Shown one piece after another: positions 12,839-20,639 of a stretch of 20,639 nt of DNA. Location of the stretch: IMG/VR virus record IMGVR_UViG_3300050821_007310, positions 1 through 20,639 of that record; one strand, 5' to 3'. Origin of the DNA: a virus. Every line of letters starts with the position of its first letter. The first letter of the stretch is position 1. The position numbers and the translations under genes were made by a program. The notes below the pieces were generated by a model. That model did not search any database. It was not told where the DNA came from and saw nothing but the letters and a program-made list of their open reading frames with translations.

Positions 12839-13534
12839 ATGGCGATCTCGTTCACCGCCGCCGCGAATAACTGCACTATCGCTACAGTTACAAGCATCAC
12901 TTGCACGCTTCCAGTTGCGGTCGCGGCCGGTGATATTGTCCTCGTTATTGCTAATTGCGGGGCAACAACGGCACCCACTTCAGTCACAATCACAGACGGC
13001 AGCGGAGATACTTACACCGATAGTGCACTAGGTTCATTTGTCGGGGGCGGCACTTTTAATACCGGGCGATTTCGTGTCGGGGCTTTCTTAACCCCGACTG
13101 TTGGAACCACAACGTTTACCGCAACGATGTCACCAGCCAATGGAAACTTTGCAGAAATTTATGCGTGGAAAGTTTCTGGAATTGTCGGCACGCCGACTTT
13201 AGACAAAGCGGTCCAGGCAAATGGCACAGGCACTACTGCTGATAGCGGGTCATCTGGCACGCTTACGGCTGCCGCCGAAGCTGCTGTCGGGTATGTAACG
13301 GTAGCCAATGCCGTAACCGGCGCTGGCTCAGGTTGGAGTACCGGCGGCACCAACATCAATGATGGCATCCAAACGACATCGTCTGATATCGGTGAGCACC
13401 GAATAACCGCCGCGACCACAGCGATTGACGCCACCTGCGCCATCTCCAGCGGCGGCGACTGGCTCGCGATATTGCTGACGGCTTTCGATGCCGGCAGCAC
13501 CTTCGCTAATAACGCTATCATGGTGATGATGTGA
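12839..13534 (+). CDS. Beta-sandwich virion protein (fibre-like), 231 aa
   Basis: Thr/Ala/Gly/Ser-rich and nearly free of Lys and Arg. Repeated strand pairs include MAISFTAAANNCTIATVTS, AAGDIVLVIANCG, TTFTATMSPANGNFAEIYAW, and the end GDWLAILLTAFDAG then FANNAIMVMM. Several Cys in the first half may pair. Composition and neighbours suggest a fibre, knob or decoration subunit. The stop overlaps the GTG start of the next gene (GTGA, 13531-13534), which suggests fixed ratio production. Confidence 0.6.
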   Translation: MAISFTAAANNCTIATVTSITCTLPVAVAAGDIVLVIANCGATTAPTSVTITDGSGDTYTDSALGSFVGGGTFNTGRFRVGAFLTPTVGTTTFTATMSPANGNFAEIYAWKVSGIVGTPTLDKAVQANGTGTTADSGSSGTLTAAAEAAVGYVTVANAVTGAGSGWSTGGTNINDGIQTTSSDIGEHRITAATTAIDATCAISSGGDWLAILLTAFDAGSTFANNAIMVMM

Positions 13535-14358
13535 CTAGAAGTGGTGGCGTAATAACCACTTTGCTGCCTAGCAGCGGGGGCGGCTTTTCTCCGACCTCGT
13601 CACAATCGGCGGCATTTCTAGCCCGCGCCACTGACGTCACGTCCATCACCGACAAGACCCGCTACGACACTATGATCACCGGTCTCGTCAATGATGGTGT
13701 ATGGTCTAAGCTGGACGCGCTCTACATCTTCGCCACGGTGGATCGGGCCACGGCGGTGCTGAACTTGGTCAGCAGCAGTTTCGCCTGCGTCGAGCACGGC
13801 ACGGTCAGTTTCTCGGCCTACCATGGCTATACCGGGGACGGCTCAACATTCTGGCTTGACACCCAGTTCACTCCTTCTACGGCTGGCGGCAACTTCTCGC
13901 TCAATTCCGCTAGCCTGTTCGCTTACGATCTAAGCAACAATACCACCGAGAACGCGGTATTGATAGGAGGGTTTAATTCACAGCGAACCAACCTTCTGAT
14001 GCAGCCAAATTTCGGCCAGTTAAATGTTATCATGAATGGCAACGCGACGGCTAATATCAACGTCGGTCTTAGCAACGCTCAGGGATTTTTTGTCGGCACC
14101 CAGACTGCGACACTGGAGGGGGCGTCGAGGAACGGCGCCGCTATAAGCACGATTTCCGCTGCGCCAGTCGGTCTAGAGAATGGTTCCTTAGCGGTTTTTG
14201 CATTGGCTAACGGGGCAGGCGCTGGCGTCCCGAACGGTTTCACCACCGATCAAATATCGTGCGCCGGGATAGGTGGTGTGCTGACCAGCACTGACGTCGC
14301 CAACCTGTCCTCCCGCATCAACACCTATATGACCGCCTACGGCATCAACGTGTACTGA
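13531..14358 (+). CDS. Fibre- or receptor-associated virion protein, 275 aa
   Basis: The start is GTG 13531 overlapping the previous stop. A Gly/Ser linker (LLPSSGGGFSP) precedes a helical segment (SQSAAFLARATDVTSITDKT, then TMITGLVNDGVWSKLDALYI), followed by a beta body (GYTGDGSTFWLDTQFTP, LFAYDLSNNTTENAVLIGGF) and a short helical end (DVANLSSRINTYMTAYG). It looks like a modular virion protein with a lectin-like body. The stop overlaps the tailspike ATG by one base. Function inferred from composition and place. Confidence 0.55.
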   Translation: MTRSGGVITTLLPSSGGGFSPTSSQSAAFLARATDVTSITDKTRYDTMITGLVNDGVWSKLDALYIFATVDRATAVLNLVSSSFACVEHGTVSFSAYHGYTGDGSTFWLDTQFTPSTAGGNFSLNSASLFAYDLSNNTTENAVLIGGFNSQRTNLLMQPNFGQLNVIMNGNATANINVGLSNAQGFFVGTQTATLEGASRNGAAISTISAAPVGLENGSLAVFALANGAGAGVPNGFTTDQISCAGIGGVLTSTDVANLSSRINTYMTAYGINVY

Positions 14359-16424
14359 TGCCATTCACTAAGAACATCAAGACCGACTACGGGGCCGCGG
14401 GAAACGGGCAGGTCGCGCTCACGAACGTCACCACTACGGCCGGCAGCAATGCGCTGGCGGTCTCCTCGGCCATCTTCGCCGCCGGCGATGTCGGCAAGGC
14501 GATCGCCATCACGGGTGCGGGAGCTGGAGGACTGCAGCCTCTGGTGACGACCATCAGCGGCTTTACCGACAGTCAGCACGTCACACTCACTGCCAACGCT
14601 GTGAGCACGCTCGCCGCTCAGCAGATGCGGGTCTATTGGGGTACAGATGACTCCACGCCATTCCTGAACTGGCAGACTGATGCGAAGGCCCAAGGCACTA
14701 ATCCCTGCGTGTTGACCATCCCGTCAGGGGTCTACTGCAATTTCAGCGCAAGCGGGTTTTTTACCGGGGTCTTTGATCTCACCATCAACATGGGCGGCGC
14801 GACGCTAGCGGAAGTGGCTCGTGGCGGCATATTCTTCCAGTCGGCTGTGGGGACCAACAGCGCGCGGCTCAATCAGGTCAATCAGGGCGACACCGTGCTG
14901 TCGCTGGTGACTGGCTCGCAGACCTCGATCTTCACCGTTGGCAACTGGGTCGCGCTCACCTCGCTCGAAATGCAGGGCAGCGGCGGCTATCCCCCGAACT
15001 TCATAAATTGCGAGTACCATAAGATCATCGCGATCGGCAGCGGCACCATCACCATCGATGCGCCAGCCACCTATACGCACAAAACGACCTACCCGTTCAC
15101 AGGCGATTCCGGTTATGACACCGGCGGCCCCGCTACCCTGTTCATGCTGAAGCAGGACTGGGATCAGAGCGTCGTCATCAACGGCAGCACTGGTGGCACC
15201 CTCGACGCCGGCGGACAGGTGCAGCTTTCCGCTCGCTCGATGACGATCAATAACTGCACCATCTACGGTCGGGAGGCCTACATTCAGGGGTTTGGCCTTG
15301 ACGTGAGCATGGCTGTTTCGATGGTCTTGAACAACTGCACCATCCAGCAAGATGTCGAGGTCGACAAAGACATCACGTCAATGACGTGGAATAACTGCAC
15401 CTGCAATATCCTCGAGTATCAAAGCGCCTCGATCGCCAACTCCTACGTCATCGGCGGCACCTACACCAACATCACGGGTGTGGGCCGCAACATGACGATT
15501 TCCGGCGGCTGCACCGTGACCGGCCAGTTACAACTTGGCTGCATCGGGTTTGGTGCGCCGCTGACCTTTGCTGCCTTCAATAGTAGCCTTGCCGCCATCA
15601 ACTACACCAACGCGGTTCGGCTGGACCTGTCACCGATCTCCTATGCCAATGGAGTGTTCTCCGTCCCGAATGCCTCCGCGACAGCGCTATGGTCCGCTGC
15701 AATACCTGGGACTACAATATTTTGGGAGGGTACTGGCGGTGGCGGTCCTCCGAATTGGGGCCACCAGGCCGTCATCACCGATATCTGGACCGATGGCGTC
15801 ACAACCTTTGCCAGCAGTTCACCTGTACTGGCGGCCGTTCCGCAATATTCGGCTGCTCCGGGGCAAACGCCGGGGACGCTGACGACGACGGGCGCTTTTA
15901 TCCACCCCGCATATTCCGTGACATTTTCAAGCTGTGTGGGATGTGCCGATGCGGTTGATCTTTCGCAGGCCCCTTCTGGGGCACCGCTTTATTCATATAC
16001 CAAGCGGACCTATGCCTCGGGTGCGATCGGCACCACTTCGCCATTTGTAAACGTATGGGGGCGGATCACCGCTATCAATATCAACGTGACGGCGGCGGCC
16101 TCCGGTGCTGGCCCGCTTCATGCCCTAGGAAAATTCGGTACGCAGATATTTGATGCCAATAACCTCTGGCACCTGAGCGATATGGACGTCCAGATCGACC
16201 TCAGCCACACCGGCCTGCGCACCATCACGCCGGCCGGGGTGACCGGCGCAGTCGGAGCCGATGTCATTCCTGCATTGCCATCCGGTGCGTGGATGCCGAA
16301 CGGTATCGGTCCTTATGTGGGATCATCTATCACGGGGGGCGCGGTAACGATCGAGATTATTACCGATGAACGTATTCCAGCTATCGGGCCGTTTTTCGGG
16401 GTCAAACAAGTAGTTAGGGTATGA
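14358..16424 (+). CDS. Tailspike-like protein, right-handed beta-helix, 688 aa
   Basis: The opening NIKTDYGAAGNG is the classic entry of pectate-lyase-type beta-helix phage proteins. The first 100 residues are a Thr/Val-rich head-binding-like domain; 100-430 show short strands separated by turns (INGSTGGTLDAGG, MTINNCTIYG, MVLNNCTIQQ, MTWNNCTCNI, MTISGGCTVTG), a ladder of Asn/Cys-rich coils. Residues about 430-688 form a C-terminal beta domain. Such proteins bind and often cleave host surface polysaccharide; the active-site acids cannot be fixed by eye. It is the largest protein in the window. Confidence 0.75.
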   Translation: MPFTKNIKTDYGAAGNGQVALTNVTTTAGSNALAVSSAIFAAGDVGKAIAITGAGAGGLQPLVTTISGFTDSQHVTLTANAVSTLAAQQMRVYWGTDDSTPFLNWQTDAKAQGTNPCVLTIPSGVYCNFSASGFFTGVFDLTINMGGATLAEVARGGIFFQSAVGTNSARLNQVNQGDTVLSLVTGSQTSIFTVGNWVALTSLEMQGSGGYPPNFINCEYHKIIAIGSGTITIDAPATYTHKTTYPFTGDSGYDTGGPATLFMLKQDWDQSVVINGSTGGTLDAGGQVQLSARSMTINNCTIYGREAYIQGFGLDVSMAVSMVLNNCTIQQDVEVDKDITSMTWNNCTCNILEYQSASIANSYVIGGTYTNITGVGRNMTISGGCTVTGQLQLGCIGFGAPLTFAAFNSSLAAINYTNAVRLDLSPISYANGVFSVPNASATALWSAAIPGTTIFWEGTGGGGPPNWGHQAVITDIWTDGVTTFASSSPVLAAVPQYSAAPGQTPGTLTTTGAFIHPAYSVTFSSCVGCADAVDLSQAPSGAPLYSYTKRTYASGAIGTTSPFVNVWGRITAININVTAAASGAGPLHALGKFGTQIFDANNLWHLSDMDVQIDLSHTGLRTITPAGVTGAVGADVIPALPSGAWMPNGIGPYVGSSITGGAVTIEIITDERIPAIGPFFGVKQVVRV

Positions 16425-16425
16425 T

Positions 16426-16761
16426 GTGAGACCGTCTAAGCGAAGCTTCGAAGGCTACGTCGAAATAGATCACAGCAATAGCCCAGGAATTACGGCCGAG
16501 CAGGCCGCCAGCGTCGGATCAACGGTAGTCGTTCCCGAAGGTAAGATTTTCAAGTCCCCGACGTTTACGTGCAGCCATTGCACACGAGTCGTCATTCTAA
16601 ATCCAGACCGTTCCCGCAGCCGAGGCTATTGCCGCAACTGCGACCATGACATCTGCGACCGTTGTTCGCTGATGATGAAGTTGGGCCATCCTTGTCGGCC
16701 TTTTGCCAAGCTCGTTGAGGACGTCATCAAAGTCAGTTCTTCGCCGAAGATTCTCATCTAG
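16426..16761 (+). CDS. Zinc-ribbon-like protein, 111 aa
   Basis: The start is GTG 16426, two bases after the tailspike stop; the ATG at 16424 runs into TGA. The core holds four CxxC-type elements: FTCSHC (C49, C52), YCRNC (C69, C72), ICDRC (C77, C80) and C90, plus nearby His, enough for two zinc sites. The loop between is Arg-rich (NPDRSRSRGY). The C-terminus has a helix (FAKLVEDVIKV). Small Cys4 proteins of this kind occur in phage structural regions; their role is not established. A strong terminator follows 34 bases later. Confidence 0.7.
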   Translation: MRPSKRSFEGYVEIDHSNSPGITAEQAASVGSTVVVPEGKIFKSPTFTCSHCTRVVILNPDRSRSRGYCRNCDHDICDRCSLMMKLGHPCRPFAKLVEDVIKVSSSPKILI

Positions 16762-16795
16762 CTAAACAACAGTTTTAATCCCTCCGATCAAAAGG

Positions 16796-16820
16796 CCCGC
16801 CTCGAGCGGGTTTTTTTATT
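16796..16820 (+). terminator. Intrinsic terminator after the Zn-ribbon gene
   Basis: CCCGC (16796-16800), loop CTCGA, GCGGG (16806-16810), then seven T and ATT. It ends the tailspike-Zn-ribbon transcript, 23 bases before the next start. Confidence 0.8.
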
Positions 16821-16843
16821 GCCAACTCGAAAGGTAAACTTCT

Positions 16844-17359
16844 ATGGCCCGCAGAATCTCGGCCCAAACCACTTTCACCCCCGCAGCCGTAGCCGACACC
16901 ACCGCATTCACCGCCGGTCAAGCGATGGGCGTGTGGCTGGGTGCTTCCGCTACGCAATACACCCGCTTCTGGGAAATCTCCATCTCGGGGCAGGCCGCGT
17001 CCTCGTCCTCGCCGACCTTCATGCTGTTCTCGCGCGATTCCACCGTTGGTGTCGGCGCGCAGTCTCAGCAGACCGGCGGCACCGACGCATCGTTGGACCC
17101 GGCAACCGCTGCGTTGGCGGCCCCGCTTACTGTCGGCACAAACTTCGCAACCACGTTCAACCAGCGATCTTCTACGCTCCACTTGATGAACTGCTCGCTG
17201 AATGCCTTCGGCGGCGTGTTCTTCTGGCGCGCGAACCGTGCGGAGGAATGCCCGGCGATGGTCGGCAATACCGCATCGCTTGGTGAGTGCTCGCTGTCGG
17301 CGTTCACCGGCGGCACGCCCGGCGCGATCGGCGGTCACGTTATTTACGAAACCTCCTGA
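16844..17359 (+). CDS. Virion-type beta protein, 171 aa
   Basis: A Thr/Ala/Ser/Gly-rich protein, MARRISAQTTFTPAAVADTT onward, with strands (QYTRFWEISISGQAASS, SPTFMLFSRDSTVG), a low-complexity middle (QQTGGTDASLDPATAAL) and GGVFFWRANRAEECPAMVG near the end. GAAAGG 9 bases upstream is a strong ribosome site, and a terminator lies just before it, so it may be made in quantity. It resembles trimeric or decoration-type structural proteins; the precise role is unknown. Confidence 0.65.
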   Translation: MARRISAQTTFTPAAVADTTAFTAGQAMGVWLGASATQYTRFWEISISGQAASSSSPTFMLFSRDSTVGVGAQSQQTGGTDASLDPATAALAAPLTVGTNFATTFNQRSSTLHLMNCSLNAFGGVFFWRANRAEECPAMVGNTASLGECSLSAFTGGTPGAIGGHVIYETS

Positions 17360-17368
17360 GAGGCGACC

Positions 17369-17728
17369 ATGTTGCGTTGGTTCAGGGCGTGGAGGCAACG
17401 TCGAATGCTTCGAAAAACGGCGCTGGGCATCCTGTCGGACCCGGCGCCTAGCATTGACGCATTGATCAAGGCCAAGGGTATTATGGCCGCGTTGGCCGAT
17501 CGCAAGGCTGTCTGCAAACATTGCTTTGAGCCGTTTACGCCGAAAGATCGATCGTTCCCGGAAAGATTCCAGATGCGGTCGATCCTGATGCTGCCGGACA
17601 GCGAGCCCGATCCCATGTTGTGCGAGTCGTGCTTCAACACCGTATCATCGGTCTATAACCCGCAGACGACCAACATAGGGACCAGCAACTCTGGACCGGC
17701 AAATCTGGTTCTCCAGAAGCTGAACTGA
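17369..17728 (+). CDS. Second zinc-ribbon-like protein, 119 aa
   Basis: The basic N-terminal helix (MLRWFRAWRQRRMLRKTALG) could contact nucleic acid or membrane. A helix follows (SIDALIKAKGIMAALADR), then CKHC (49-52) and CESC (85-88), the two knuckles of a Cys4 zinc ribbon separated by about 32 residues. The C-terminal tail is Thr/Asn/Ser-rich. AGAGG 5 bases upstream supports the start. It is 5 bases ahead of the repeat-protein gene. It is not an obvious paralogue of the 111-aa zinc protein, whose Cys spacing differs. Confidence 0.65.
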   Translation: MLRWFRAWRQRRMLRKTALGILSDPAPSIDALIKAKGIMAALADRKAVCKHCFEPFTPKDRSFPERFQMRSILMLPDSEPDPMLCESCFNTVSSVYNPQTTNIGTSNSGPANLVLQKLN

Positions 17729-17733
17729 CGTGA

Positions 17734-19665
17734 ATGGCAAACGTAGTCCGGCCCCCGTTCTACGTTCCTCGCCCGTCGGACGATCCGGTCTGGACCGGGC
17801 AACCGCTGAACTACGGCGCGATTGCTCTAACCTTCACTCAATTGAAGCAGTTCGGTCAGCATGGTCAGGTACCGACCAAACGATATTCGCCGTATGTCCT
17901 AGATGATCCTGCGGTCAGTTGGTCCCCGGCGTTCCAAAATGGTCCTGCTCGTGTCACGCTGACTCAGGTTAAGTTCTACGGCCAGCCAGGGCAGGGGCCG
18001 ACCAAACGGTGGGCGCCGCAATATACCCAGGACGATGCGTCGGTCTGGAATTGGCCGCCGCAGAATTCTCAGGCGATCATCGTCACCAATACTCAGTTAA
18101 AGCAATTCGGCCAGCACGGCCAGGTTACGGCCAAGAACTGGGGTTCGGGCTACACCTACGACGACGCATCAAGCTGGCAATTCCAGAAGCCGCACAATGC
18201 GGCGCTTAAGGTGCAGGGGGCGCCCTTTACGCCGACCTTCTGGAATTATAACTACGACGATTCTGCAGTTTGGAACGCCGAACCGATTTCGGCCTTTGTG
18301 CCGCTATCGCAGCAGCTCGTGCTATACGTTCCGGCGCCGGCGCGAAACTTTCCGGCCGGGGATGACGCCGCGACGTGGCAATGGCAGAAGCCGTACAATG
18401 TCACGCTGTCGTCGAAGCCGCCGTCGCCGTTTGTGCCCCCGTTATGGAAATACAACAACGACGATTCCTCGGTCTGGAACGCAGGGCCGATAAAGTCTAC
18501 AATCTCCTTGTCGCTGGTGCCGTATGCGACCAGTGGTTTGGTTGTTAACTACAGTGACGAACCGTCCGTTTGGTGGGATTGGACCAATCGCAACAACTCT
18601 GGTCTATTAGCGGCTCAAGCCGCTAATCCATTTCAGCATGTCGCGTGGCAGTTCAATAACGATGATCCGGCGGTTTGGTCTGGCGTCACAATTGCCAATT
18701 CTCTTGTGTTGGTTCCCACACAAGTCCAGTTGATTTCGCCATTCTTTGCTCCCAATACTAGCGATGAGATCGGCTGGTCTAATTCGATACATCGCGATTT
18801 GCCGCTGAATGCAATTGTACTGTCGCCTTTCACGATCCGGCAGTGGCTGTTCGGCTATGACGATGCCTCGGTTTGGAATGCGGCGCCAACGGCTCCGGGC
18901 GCTATCATCGCGACCGGATCACAGCAGAAGATATTCGGCCGGCCAGGCCAGGCCCCCACCAAACAGTGGCATTATGATTTCGACGATGCGTCGGTCTGGT
19001 GGAACTGGATCAACCGTAATCTGACGATTACGATTGCGGTCGGAAAACCTCTGACTTTGCCGGCGCAGCAGTTCGTTCTGTCATCGGAAGAACCGTGGCA
19101 ACGGACGATTCAGCGCAATGTCTCGACGCTGTCTATCGTTCTGAACCCGTTCAAAACACGTCAACCAAAACTCGATCTCGATGACGCCGCGGCCTGGCAA
19201 TTCCAGTTCAACAAGGCCATCGCCCCGACTGCCTTCACGATCAGGGCCACGCTGTCGTTCACTTTCTATGACGACGCGGCGGCATGGGCCGGCGGCTTCA
19301 AATCCATCCCCATGACGCTGGCCGGCGGTAAGGCCCCTGTCGCGGTCATGAAAAGGAATTTCGGTCTGCCGCAGGAAGAGTTCTGGAGCCCAACGTTCCA
19401 GGCCATCGTCAACAAGTTCCTACCGAATCCTGCGACGTTTCCATTCTTCTCCAAAAAGTGGGGAATGGACATTCCGCAGGACACGCCGACGACGTTCTCG
19501 AGCCTGCCTGTCGCCATCCTGTTGCGGCGCTTGGTAGCGCTATTCATCAAATCTCCGCGGGTGGCACTGGCGCCGAACGAAAGCCGCGTCGCGACGATGT
19601 CGGAGAACCGCACATTATCGGCCACGACCGAAAATCGCGTCGTGACCGCACCACCTCAGACTTAA
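17734..19665 (+). CDS. DD-x-x-x-W tandem-repeat protein, 643 aa
   Basis: The protein is almost entirely about 16 imperfect repeats, each centred on an acidic pair and Trp (YDDASVWN, NNDDPAVWS, DLDDAAAWQ). The key Trp residues fall at about 20, 63, 105, 148, 180, 215, 248, 280, 315, 348, 381, 422, 455, 488, 518 and 551. Most steps are 30-37 residues, but four are 41-43 because they carry an extra FGQxGQxPTK block (40, 82, 125, 401). Strands of hydrophobic residues separate the motifs, which suggests a solenoid or fibre. The C-terminus has three short ENR-type mini-repeats. No known family is recognised. It sits between the Zn-ribbon gene and the fibre-tail adaptor, so a tail or fibre role is likely. 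Confidence 0.75.
   Translation: MANVVRPPFYVPRPSDDPVWTGQPLNYGAIALTFTQLKQFGQHGQVPTKRYSPYVLDDPAVSWSPAFQNGPARVTLTQVKFYGQPGQGPTKRWAPQYTQDDASVWNWPPQNSQAIIVTNTQLKQFGQHGQVTAKNWGSGYTYDDASSWQFQKPHNAALKVQGAPFTPTFWNYNYDDSAVWNAEPISAFVPLSQQLVLYVPAPARNFPAGDDAATWQWQKPYNVTLSSKPPSPFVPPLWKYNNDDSSVWNAGPIKSTISLSLVPYATSGLVVNYSDEPSVWWDWTNRNNSGLLAAQAANPFQHVAWQFNNDDPAVWSGVTIANSLVLVPTQVQLISPFFAPNTSDEIGWSNSIHRDLPLNAIVLSPFTIRQWLFGYDDASVWNAAPTAPGAIIATGSQQKIFGRPGQAPTKQWHYDFDDASVWWNWINRNLTITIAVGKPLTLPAQQFVLSSEEPWQRTIQRNVSTLSIVLNPFKTRQPKLDLDDAAAWQFQFNKAIAPTAFTIRATLSFTFYDDAAAWAGGFKSIPMTLAGGKAPVAVMKRNFGLPQEEFWSPTFQAIVNKFLPNPATFPFFSKKWGMDIPQDTPTTFSSLPVAILLRRLVALFIKSPRVALAPNESRVATMSENRTLSATTENRVVTAPPQT
17789..19388 (+). repeat. 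Coding tandem repeats of the DD-W protein
   Basis: About 16 units with two sizes, roughly 99 and 126 bases, inside the 643-aa gene. The acidic-Trp core is well kept while the bases between have diverged, so the repeats are old and not a recent slippage tract. The first three units and the eleventh are the long type. Confidence 0.65.
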
Positions 19666-19683
19666 AAGGCAAGGGGCTAAACC

Positions 19684-19992
19684 ATGTCGTTTCTGGCTTG
19701 GCCCTTCAAAGACCCGGCCGAACTCGCCGATTATGATATCGACTGGTCACAGCGTCTAGCTCAGCCCACGCTAACCGATTCCATCGTTAGCTCGTCCTGG
19801 GTCATCACGTCACCGACCACCGTTGGCGAGCCGGTTCTGGTGATCAATTCGAGTTCGTTCACCACCAACCGGACCAAGGTCTGGCTAAAATCCGGCACTC
19901 TCGGCCAGACCTATACGCTGCAGAACACCGTCACCACCTTAAACGGTGACACCCTGATCGAAAGCGTCACGCTGGTTATCAGGTTGAAATAA
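19684..19992 (+). CDS. Fibre-tail adaptor-like protein, 102 aa
   Basis: The start MSFLAWPFKDPAELADYDID then WSQRL carries the DP-x-x-x-x-DYxIDW pattern of the small beta proteins annotated as phage fibre-tail adaptors. Strands follow (SSSWVITSPTTVGEPVLVIN, FTTNRTKVWLKSGTLGQTYT, SVTLVIRLK), as in that family, and 102 aa is a usual length. AGGGG upstream gives the start. It would join the repeat or fibre protein to the tail. The stop overlaps the next ATG by one base. The family name is from recalled motif similarity. Confidence 0.7.
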   Translation: MSFLAWPFKDPAELADYDIDWSQRLAQPTLTDSIVSSSWVITSPTTVGEPVLVINSSSFTTNRTKVWLKSGTLGQTYTLQNTVTTLNGDTLIESVTLVIRLK

Positions 19993-20639
19993 TGGCCGAT
20001 CTAACCGACGTGGAAGAGGCGTTGCGCGCCATAGCCGAGGCCGCCATCTATCCCAACGGCACATCGCAGCCCTCCGCGCTGCCTGGCGCAACACCGGCTC
20101 GTACTTATCGTGGATGGCCGTTGCCGGCGCAACTCGACGCCGATCTGGCGGCAGGCATCGCCAATATCAGCGTCTACCCGATGGCGGGCACCGGCATCAA
20201 AGTCTATCAGATTCAAGATGCGACCTACACCATCGTGCCGTTCACGGCGGGCCTCACCATCGTATCGGTGGTCAATACCAACAATACCAACGTCATCACC
20301 GTCAGCGGGCAACCCAACGCCGGCGAATATCTGACCGTAATCGCGGACGGGGCCAATGTCTTCTCACAGACCGGTGCGAATACTACCGCCCTGTTGGCGG
20401 CTCTGGCTACGCAAGCGCAAGCGATCTATCCAACGGCGAGTTCGACGGCGACGACACTAACCTTACCGGTCAACACATCGAAGCCCATCGTGGTGCGGCA
20501 GGGCGGCATGGCCACGCTAGGCAAGGTGCTATGGCGCCAGCGCCACGACATCCGGGTGACGGTGTGGGCGCCGACCGATGCGATACGATTGCAAGCGGCC
20601 GGCTTGATCGACATCGCGATCAAGGAAAACAACAGGATC
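19992..20639 (+). CDS. Tail-type structural protein (partial, 216 aa seen)
   Basis: The frame is open from ATG 19992 to the end of the window, so the C-terminus is missing. The N-terminus is a helix (DVEEALRAIAEAAIYPNG), then ARTYRGWPLPAQLDADLAAG and ISVYPMAG, a pattern common in small phage tail proteins beside fibre-tail adaptors. A Thr/Val-rich middle (TIVPFTAGLTIVSVVN, NVITVSGQPNAG) and a return to KVLWRQRHDIRVTVWAPTDA follow. It may be a tail terminator or tail-completion type protein; this is inferred. Confidence 0.65.
   Translation, partial: MADLTDVEEALRAIAEAAIYPNGTSQPSALPGATPARTYRGWPLPAQLDADLAAGIANISVYPMAGTGIKVYQIQDATYTIVPFTAGLTIVSVVNTNNTNVITVSGQPNAGEYLTVIADGANVFSQTGANTTALLAALATQAQAIYPTASSTATTLTLPVNTSKPIVVRQGGMATLGKVLWRQRHDIRVTVWAPTDAIRLQAAGLIDIAIKENNRI

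Noticed and set aside
16775-17521. 248-aa reverse open frame over the 171-aa virion gene
   Set aside because: Arg/Gly-rich shadow composition; it crosses a forward terminator and two forward genes with better start signals.
17789-19388. CRISPR array or recent tandem duplication in the repeat-rich gene
   Set aside because: Units differ strongly at DNA level, vary in length and keep one reading frame; they are protein repeats and not identical direct repeats with spacers.

Overview
The window is a late (virion-assembly) region of a tailed double-stranded DNA phage or prophage (Caudoviricetes). The base composition is GC-rich, and the codon use and small-gene style suggest an alphaproteobacterial host, perhaps Rhizobiales. 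The host is an inference from style, because no host gene is present. No integrase, att site, replication, lysis or tape-measure gene is visible, so a free phage cannot be told from a prophage.

Layout, left to right: (1) 1-534: the tail of an upstream gene, two small forward genes including a 37-aa membrane peptide, and a small reverse coiled-coil gene. (2) 679-3591: packaging module, with a TerS-like protein, a beta-class DNA amino-methyltransferase and the large terminase. (3) 3591-4235: small Cys-rich proteins. (4) 4248-9078: head module, with a gp6-like portal, a scaffold-like protein and a major capsid protein. It is interrupted twice by reverse-strand small genes: three at 5809-6570 and one at 7307-7600. 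(5) 9143-11289: two paralogous probable decoration proteins, small proteins (one with a signal peptide), and a connector-like protein. A tRNA-Gly(TCC)-like gene follows. (6) 11389-12172: a small basic protein and a probable neck protein. (7) 12172-16424: four coupled beta-rich receptor-binding or fibre-type genes, ending in a beta-helix tailspike. (8) 16426-17728: two Zn-ribbon-type proteins around a virion-type protein. (9) 17734-20639: a 643-aa protein built from about 16 DD-x-x-x-W repeats, a fibre-tail-adaptor-like protein, and an unfinished tail-type gene.

Most forward genes are packed with 1-4 base stop/start overlaps, as in one late operon. Hairpin-plus-T-run terminators lie 21-30 bases before several gene starts (scaffold, both decoration paralogues, the 16844 protein), which suggests output is tuned inside the operon.

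The least expected features are: small reverse-strand genes scattered between structural genes, three of which share an ATCAGGAG-N6-ATG start signal, with similar promoter-like DNA ahead of two of the transcripts; the DD-W repeat protein with two repeat lengths; the methyltransferase between the terminase genes; and the divergent tRNA in the neck region.
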